This document shows positions 58,758 through 64,000 of a DNA stretch of 64,000 nucleotides, one piece after another. The number at the start of each line of letters is the position of its first letter. The stretch's first letter is position 1. The translations under genes and the position numbers were made by a program. The notes under the pieces are model-generated. The model saw only the letters and a program-made list of their open reading frames with translations, was not told the DNA's origin and made no database searches. The DNA is from Halomonas sp. HAL1 (GTDB lineage: Bacteria > Pseudomonadota > Gammaproteobacteria > Pseudomonadales > Halomonadaceae), in contig NZ_CP130610.1 of NCBI RefSeq assembly GCF_030544485.1, positions 1,550,001-1,614,000 of the forward strand. The letters run 5' to 3'.

Positions 58758-59999
58758 ATGCTTGATCGTTTGCCTTTCCTGGTGGGGCTGCGCTACGTGC
58801 GCGCTAAACGCCGGAACCACTTTATTTCGTTTATTTCGCTTACCTCAATGCTGGGGTTAATGTTAGGGGTCGCCGTACTTATTCTGGTGTTGTCGGTAAT
58901 GAACGGCTTTGACCATGAGCTAAGGACGCGCATTTTAGGCATGGTTCCACACGCCAAAATTGAGTCCCGTGTGGGAATGGTCGAATGGGAGTCTCTTGCC
59001 GAAGAGCTGATGCAGCGAGAGCGGGTCATTGGCGCGGCGCCTTTTGTCGAGCAGCAGGGCATGTTTTCGGTCGGTGGCCACAATCAGGGTGCCATGGTGA
59101 ATGGTATTAATCCCGATTGGGAAGACCGTGTCTCCATTATTGGCGAACATATGAGCCAAGGTGCATTAGCCGATTTGGTGCCCGGTGAGTGGAATGTAGT
59201 GCTGGGGTCGATGCTGGCGCGCAGCCTGGGTGTTGGCGTTGGGGACCGCGTGACGCTGTTGGTGCCTGAGGCTTCGATTACCCCGGCTGGGGTGTTCCCG
59301 CGCTTAAAGCGCTTCACCGTTAGCGGTATTTTTAGTGTCGGTGCTGATTTAGACGCCAACCTGGCCTACGCCAATATTGAAGATATGCAGACGCTTGCCC
59401 GCTTGGGTGACGCCATTGGCGGGCTTCGCCTACAGCTCGACGACCTGTTTGCTGCTAGTAGCGAAACTCAGGCCATTCTCAACGAGCTTGGCCCTGAGTA
59501 CCTTGGCAGCGACTGGACGTTCTCTCATGGCAATTTGTTCCAGGCGATACAGATGGAAAAGCGCATGATTGCGCTGCTATTAACCGTCATTATCGCCGTG
59601 GCAGCGTTTAATATCGTCTCTACGCTGGTCATGGTAGTCACCGACAAAAGCGCGGATATCGCCATTCTGCGTACGATAGGTGCTAAGCCGAGCTCGATTA
59701 TGGGGATTTTTATTGTTCAGGGCATGGCCATTGGGCTGATTGGTATCGCCATGGGGGTGGCCGTTGGTGTACTGCTGGCGCTGACCATCGCTGATCTGAT
59801 TGGCTGGGTGGAAGGGACATTGGGCATTCAGTTCTTGGATGCTGGGGTTTACTTCATTAGCGATTTACCTTCTCGCTTACAGTGGGATGATGTTAGCCGT
59901 ATCGTATTGGCAGCCTTTGGGCTGACATTCCTGTCCACGCTCTATCCTGCTTGGCGTGCGGCGCGGGTTCAGCCAGCGGATGTATTGCGCTATGAATAA
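58758..59999 (+). CDS. lolC: LolC/LolE-type lipoprotein-releasing permease
   Basis: A 413-residue ABC permease with one N-terminal helix, a periplasmic MacB-like domain (about 45-265) and three C-terminal helices. It starts with LPFLVGLRYVRAKRRNHFISF, typical of LolC/E. It releases lipoproteins from the inner membrane to LolA. Only one such gene is seen next to lolD, so it may be a LolF-type protein that works as a homodimer, or lolE may lie elsewhere. An upstream ATG at 58695 is not supported. Confidence 0.92.
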   Translation: MLDRLPFLVGLRYVRAKRRNHFISFISLTSMLGLMLGVAVLILVLSVMNGFDHELRTRILGMVPHAKIESRVGMVEWESLAEELMQRERVIGAAPFVEQQGMFSVGGHNQGAMVNGINPDWEDRVSIIGEHMSQGALADLVPGEWNVVLGSMLARSLGVGVGDRVTLLVPEASITPAGVFPRLKRFTVSGIFSVGADLDANLAYANIEDMQTLARLGDAIGGLRLQLDDLFAASSETQAILNELGPEYLGSDWTFSHGNLFQAIQMEKRMIALLLTVIIAVAAFNIVSTLVMVVTDKSADIAILRTIGAKPSSIMGIFIVQGMAIGLIGIAMGVAVGVLLALTIADLIGWVEGTLGIQFLDAGVYFISDLPSRLQWDDVSRIVLAAFGLTFLSTLYPAWRAARVQPADVLRYE

Positions 60000-60024
60000 T
60001 GGCTTCAGGAATAAGGATGACATG

Positions 60025-60753
60025 ATGTCTACGAATACGGTGTCTACCCACGCACAAACAGACGCAGCCATTATGCTCGATTGCCAAGCGCTGACTAAGA
60101 CTTACAGCGAAGGCCCTCAGGATCTAACGGTGCTCGATAAGCTCAGCCTGCAAGTGCGCGCTGGAGAGCGGGTGGCTATCGTCGGCAGTTCGGGCTCCGG
60201 TAAGACCACATTGCTGAATCTGCTGGGAGGGCTCGACCGCCCCAGCGAAGGCAGTGTGGTGATCGCTGGTGAGCCGCTATCGGGTTTGAATGAAGCGGCG
60301 CTGGGCAGCTTTCGAAACCGCTACATTGGGTTTGTGTATCAGTTTCACCACCTGCTGGCGGAGTTCACCGCCGTAGAAAATGCGGCGTTGCCGCTGATTA
60401 TTCGCGGCCAGTCGAAAAAGGCGGCCGAGCAGCGGGCGATGCAGATATTGGAGCGAGTGGGCATGCAGCCGCGTGCCGACCATAAGCCAGGTGAGCTTTC
60501 TGGTGGTGAGCGTCAACGCGTGGCGATTGCCCGGGCACTGGTTACCGACCCCAGCTTGGTGCTGATGGATGAACCCACGGGTAACCTTGATCAGACCACT
60601 GCAGCGACTATTTTGGCGCTGATGGATGAGCTGGCCAAAGAGAGCGCCTGTGCCTTTGTGATTGTGACCCACGATGTGAGCCTTGCCGCTCATCAGGATC
60701 GTGTGCTTAAGCTGGATGCAGGTAGGTTGGTCGAGCAAACGCCAGCGCGTTAA
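60025..60753 (+). CDS. lolD: LolD, ATPase of the lipoprotein release complex
   Basis: A 242-residue ABC ATPase with Walker A GSSGSGKTT (54-62), the signature LSGGERQRVAIARAL, Walker B LVLMDEPTGNLD and the characteristic QFHHLLAEFTAVENA segment of LolD. ATG codons at 59992 (overlapping the lolC stop), 60022 and 60025 are possible; AAGGA lies 7 bases before 60025, which is chosen. It forms an operon with the permease upstream. Confidence 0.94.
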   Translation: MSTNTVSTHAQTDAAIMLDCQALTKTYSEGPQDLTVLDKLSLQVRAGERVAIVGSSGSGKTTLLNLLGGLDRPSEGSVVIAGEPLSGLNEAALGSFRNRYIGFVYQFHHLLAEFTAVENAALPLIIRGQSKKAAEQRAMQILERVGMQPRADHKPGELSGGERQRVAIARALVTDPSLVLMDEPTGNLDQTTAATILALMDELAKESACAFVIVTHDVSLAAHQDRVLKLDAGRLVEQTPAR

Positions 60754-60776
60754 CGATGGAGATAGGCTCTTAAAGC

Positions 60777-61328
60777 TTAATCATCAAATTCTGCTTCAAT
60801 CTGCGCACGCCGCTGCCGACGTTTTTGGCGGCGGCGTTTCCAATTATGGGAGACGTGCCAGCGCCAGATTAAGCGGATACCGATATTGACGACGATCGCT
60901 AATATCAACGCTGTCACCAGCGAGCCAACGATCAGAGGCGGCATAATGTCGTGCATCTGTTCGGCAATCCAGCGCGTTGAAATACGCGAGGGGGCTTCTC
61001 GTACAGGCGCACCGAGTATGAAAGTGCCAATCCGATAATTGCCGTAAAAAATGAGCGGCATTGTTAAAGGGTTAGTGATCCATACCAAACCGATCGAAAG
61101 GGCTAAGTTGCAGCGCGTTAAGCGAGCACCCAGCGCAGCGACCACCATCTGAAAAGGGATGGGGAGCATGGCGCAAAACACGCCCACGCTAAACGCATTG
61201 GCAACGCTTCGGCGAGTTAGTAGCCACAAACCCGGGTCTGCAATCAGCGGTGCCATAAAGCGTAGCGAGCGCTGTTTTCTGATGGTGTCGGGTTTGGGCA
61301 TGTAGCGCTGCAGGAACCTGCGCGGCAT
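60777..61328 (-). CDS. DUF2062 membrane protein
   Basis: A 183-residue DUF2062 protein with an arginine-rich start (MPRRFLQRYMPKPDTIRKQ), two or three hydrophobic segments (AFSVGVFCAMLPIPFQMVVAA-type region near 47-67, TNPLTMPLIFYGNYRIG, and IVGSLVTALILAIVVNIGI near 136-155) and a very basic tail (KRRRQKRRQRRAQ). The function is unknown. It separates lolD from comEC on the opposite strand, the same neighbourhood as in pseudomonads. Confidence 0.88.
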   Translation of the reverse strand: MPRRFLQRYMPKPDTIRKQRSLRFMAPLIADPGLWLLTRRSVANAFSVGVFCAMLPIPFQMVVAALGARLTRCNLALSIGLVWITNPLTMPLIFYGNYRIGTFILGAPVREAPSRISTRWIAEQMHDIMPPLIVGSLVTALILAIVVNIGIRLIWRWHVSHNWKRRRQKRRQRRAQIEAEFDD

Positions 61329-61425
61329 GACGGATACTCTTACCTATCGATGCTGCCCATTATCCATATAGCGTTGCCCTTCGGCTATGCTAGGCCATCA
61401 ATGAACATTCGACAGGGAGAGTTCT

Positions 61426-63693
61426 ATGCGGTTAGGGGTCGCCATGCCCGCTGCACTTGCAGCTCTCGCTGGAGGGATTTTGGCATGGTACAGCCATGCC
61501 GCTGGGATGACCTCCAATGCGTTCGGATGGGTGCTGGTAGCCGCGTTGTTGATAGTGGCGTGGCAACCCCGCCGAGGTATATGGCTACTGATGGGTCTAT
61601 GGGTATTTGCAGGCGTTCAGCAGCAATGGGCGAGCCGTTTGCCGACAGGCCTGAGTGGTGAGGATATAGTTGTTGAAGCCACTGTGCTTAACGCTCAGCC
61701 GTCGGGAGACGCAACGCGTCTGATCCTGCGTGTTGATAGCTGCCAAGGCCCGGCACAACGACCACGTTGCGCGGTGATAAACAAGGTGCGGGTAACGGCT
61801 TATAGCGATCAAGCTTTTTATCCCGGTGAACAGTGGCGAATGACGCTACGTTTGCGGCCTCCCAGTGGTTTTGCCAACCCCGGTACGTTTGATTATGAGC
61901 AGTGGCTATGGCGTGAGGGAATTCACGCCACTGGGTATCTGCGCCAAGATCCACCGCCGGTTCGGCTAGCTTCCGCCGGGCCATCGCTGCGTCAGTTGGG
62001 GGTGGGTTTTTTAGCCCAGCAGGCGCTGGATGAGCGCACTAAACGCTGGTTGGCGGCGCTGACACTGGGTGATAGCGAACAGCTTACCCAAGATGACTGG
62101 TCGTTGTTGAATGCGACCGGCACCACCCATCTGGTCGTTATTTCAGGCTTACACGTTGGGCTGGTGACGTCATTTGTATTGATGCTTGCCAAGCTCGGTG
62201 CGCGCTTAACGACGCCTACCAACTGGCGCATGCGCGCTTGGCCTTGGTGGGTGGCGGCAGTAGCCTGCATCAGTTACGCCACGCTTGCCGGGATGGCACC
62301 GCCCGCTATGCGTGCCATGGTGATGACGTTGATTGGCCTGTGGGTGCTTAGTGGTCGACATGCACCAAGCCCATGGCAAGGGTGGTGGTTGGCCATTGCG
62401 CTGGTGCTCCTCGTTGATCCGTTGGCTCTGTGGCGGCCCGGTATGTGGCTGTCATTTGTGGCGGTGGCATGGTTGATCACTATTTGGCAGGGGCGGCGGC
62501 GCCCTCGGGGAATTAAGGGCTGGTGTTGGGCGCTGGTCAGATCGCAGTTACTGCTTGCACCGTTAATGGCCGCCGCTGTGCTGGTAGCATTTGGGCGCAT
62601 AGCGCCCGCCGCCCCGCTGATTAACCTAGTGGCCGTGCCGTGGGTGAGTTCCATCATGGTGCCTACGGCGTTACTGGGTTGGTTATTATCGCCGGTGCCT
62701 TTTCTAGGCCATGCTTTGTGGTGGCTGTTTGAGGCTGCGCTTAATATTTTCCATTTACTGTTGAGCCTCTCTGTCCAGCACTGGCCGCTATGGGAGCCTG
62801 ATCGGCCATTAACTTATCCGCTGGCCTTTGCGCTGTTGCTACTGTCACTCTGTTGGGGAGTGCCTGCGGTGCTGCCGGGGATGCGGCTAGCCGCTACAGC
62901 ATTGGTGGTGGCGCTGCCTTTGTGGTCGCTATCGTCAATGACTCCCCAGCAGGGGCTTCGAGTGAGTGTGCATGATGTGGGGCAAGGGCAGTTGATAGAG
63001 CTGCGCAGTGAACATTATCGACTGCTTTATGACACTGGACCGCGCTTTCGCGGCGGTTTTATGCCGCTGGAAACGCTGTGGTCGCCGGGTCAGCGCTTTG
63101 ATCAGGTGATCGTTAGTCACGCCGATAACGACCATGCGGGTGGCGTTAATGCGTTATTAGCCGAGCATCAGGTTAAACAGTGGATAGCGCCCGCTGGTGA
63201 GACTCTGTCAATAGACAGCCGGGCGTGCCAGCGAGGTCAAACTTGGCAGCGCGATGGCGTTAATTATCGCTTTTTATGGCCGCCAGCGGGCGCTAATGCT
63301 TTGTCGCCCAATGATCGATCCTGCGTGTTGGAAGTCAGTGTAGGCGAGCATCGGCTGCTCATCACGGGGGATGTGAGTACCGAGATAGAGCGACGCTTTT
63401 TGCGTGAAGTGGATTCGCCTGTCTCTATGCTTGTCGCGGGGCATCACGGCAGTGGAACGAGTTCGGGTATTCAGTTCGTACGTCATACCGCCCCTGAACA
63501 TGTTGTTTTTAGCGCAGGACGTGATAATCCTTTTCAGCATCCTGGAGATGCCGTCGTGCGCCGTTTTCGTGATCAGGAGAGCTGTTTGTGGAGTACGGCC
63601 CAAGACGGCGCACTGCGTTTTTGGCTGGAAGCTGCTCGTCCTTTTGAGGTTAGAACGACGCGACCACGGTCAAGTCGACGCAATCGGTGTTGA
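61426..63693 (+). CDS. comEC: ComEC/Rec2 family DNA-uptake channel protein
   Basis: A 755-residue polytopic membrane protein. An N-terminal soluble domain (about 60-200, IVVEATVLNAQPSG, NPGTFDYEQWLWREGI) is followed by the Competence membrane domain (about 215-510, TGTTHLVVISGLHVGLV) and a C-terminal metallo-beta-lactamase-like domain (about 520-740, VHDVGQGQ, VSHADNDHAGG, AGHHGSGTSS). It is the proposed channel for single-stranded DNA entry in natural transformation. The SD GGGAGAG precedes the ATG. No other competence gene is near. Confidence 0.95.
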   Translation: MRLGVAMPAALAALAGGILAWYSHAAGMTSNAFGWVLVAALLIVAWQPRRGIWLLMGLWVFAGVQQQWASRLPTGLSGEDIVVEATVLNAQPSGDATRLILRVDSCQGPAQRPRCAVINKVRVTAYSDQAFYPGEQWRMTLRLRPPSGFANPGTFDYEQWLWREGIHATGYLRQDPPPVRLASAGPSLRQLGVGFLAQQALDERTKRWLAALTLGDSEQLTQDDWSLLNATGTTHLVVISGLHVGLVTSFVLMLAKLGARLTTPTNWRMRAWPWWVAAVACISYATLAGMAPPAMRAMVMTLIGLWVLSGRHAPSPWQGWWLAIALVLLVDPLALWRPGMWLSFVAVAWLITIWQGRRRPRGIKGWCWALVRSQLLLAPLMAAAVLVAFGRIAPAAPLINLVAVPWVSSIMVPTALLGWLLSPVPFLGHALWWLFEAALNIFHLLLSLSVQHWPLWEPDRPLTYPLAFALLLLSLCWGVPAVLPGMRLAATALVVALPLWSLSSMTPQQGLRVSVHDVGQGQLIELRSEHYRLLYDTGPRFRGGFMPLETLWSPGQRFDQVIVSHADNDHAGGVNALLAEHQVKQWIAPAGETLSIDSRACQRGQTWQRDGVNYRFLWPPAGANALSPNDRSCVLEVSVGEHRLLITGDVSTEIERRFLREVDSPVSMLVAGHHGSGTSSGIQFVRHTAPEHVVFSAGRDNPFQHPGDAVVRRFRDQESCLWSTAQDGALRFWLEAARPFEVRTTRPRSSRRNRC

Positions 63694-63749
63694 ACCACGT
63701 CGCCATCAGGTAGAATTCACCGCATTGCACACTATTGCCGGGAGCGCGT

Positions 63750-64000
63750 GTGGCTGATTCAAGTTGGGGTATTTACAAGCGGTTATTGGGCTATGTTAAG
63801 CCACATTGGCGCGCGTTTGCGCTGGCGCTGGTGGGGTTTGTGGTATATGCCGCGTCGAGTACCGCACTGGCGGAAATGATGAAGCGGCTGATTGATGGCA
63901 TTCAAAACCCGGATGCGGCCTTCCGGTTCTTCTTGCCGCTGTTTGTCATTATTATGTTCTCCGCCCGCGGGGTAGGCACTTTTTTAAGTACTTACTTTAT
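63750..64000 (+). CDS. msbA: MsbA, lipid A-core flippase (3' partial)
   Basis: An open frame runs from a GTG at 63750, with GGAG five bases upstream, to the window end (83 codons). It reads WGIYKRLLGYVKPHW, then a first membrane helix (FALALVGFVVYAASSTALAE) and MMKRLIDGI, the family N-terminus of the ABC exporter MsbA. The second helix (FFLPLFVIIMFSARGVGTF) begins near the end. MsbA flips lipid A-core across the inner membrane. The comEC-msbA order is known in gammaproteobacteria. Confidence 0.88.
   Translation, partial: MADSSWGIYKRLLGYVKPHWRAFALALVGFVVYAASSTALAEMMKRLIDGIQNPDAAFRFFLPLFVIIMFSARGVGTFLSTYF

Overview
The window is a 64 kb stretch of chromosomal core genome from a gammaproteobacterium. 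Gene content and order (yhdP-tldD, the rpoN/lpt block, mla-murA-his, rplM-rpsI-petABC-sspAB, lpoA-rsmI-rnpB-dcw, lpxC-dciA-secA-argJ-mutT) match the arrangement known from pseudomonads. Details such as the single-copy gene set and the moderately high GC seen by eye suggest a Halomonas-like member of the Oceanospirillales. The genus is an inference. No tRNA genes, insertion sequences, prophage genes or CRISPR arrays were seen; almost every base belongs to a housekeeping gene or a short intergenic region.

Layout. 1-4046 holds the end of yhdP, then tldD, darP (opposite strand) and pmbA. 4050-11252 (minus) is one long operon: kdsD-kdsC-lptC-lptA-lptB-rpoN-hpf-ptsN-rapZ-ptsO, covering Kdo synthesis, LPS transport, sigma-54 and the nitrogen PTS. 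11570-18438 (plus) holds mlaFEDCB, ibaG, murA, hisG and hisD. 18480-22570 holds a DegS/AlgW-type protease, a Nif3-like protein, zapG and zapE. 22756-27756 (plus) holds rplM-rpsI, the cytochrome bc1 operon petABC and sspAB. 27852-31015 (minus) holds dolP, diaA, yraN and lpoA. 31130-32386 holds rsmI and the RNase P RNA gene. 32458-50188 (plus) is the division and cell wall (dcw) cluster rsmH-ftsL-ftsI-murE-murF-mraY-murD-ftsW-murG-murC-ddl-ftsQ-ftsA-ftsZ-lpxC. 50371-56510 holds dciA (minus), an unrecognised small secreted-type ORF, secA, argJ and a Nudix/ThiE fusion. 56598-64000 holds agmatine catabolism genes aguB (frameshifted) and aguA, then lolC-lolD, a DUF2062 gene, comEC and the start of msbA.

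How the genes work together. The theme is the cell envelope: lipid A/LPS synthesis and transport (kds, lpt, lpxC, msbA), phospholipid retrograde transport (mla), lipoprotein sorting (lol), peptidoglycan synthesis and division (dcw, lpoA, dolP, zapE, zapG) and protein export (secA).

The most interesting object is the 120-codon ORF at 50948-51310, directly upstream of secA. It has an N-terminal export signal and an Arg-Gly-Pro-Pro motif seven codons before its stop. The RNA just after that motif (51294-51302) is complementary, with one bulge, to the weak ribosome binding site of secA (51401-51410). This is the architecture expected of a SecM-like translation-arrest sensor, although the protein does not resemble SecM itself. 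Other notable points are a possible SD-sequestering leader upstream of rplM, a one-base homopolymer frameshift in aguB, the absence of mraZ and hisC from their usual places, an AT-rich 313-bp gap inside the ftsQ-ftsA junction, and a triplicated 12-mer across the rsmH-ftsL junction.
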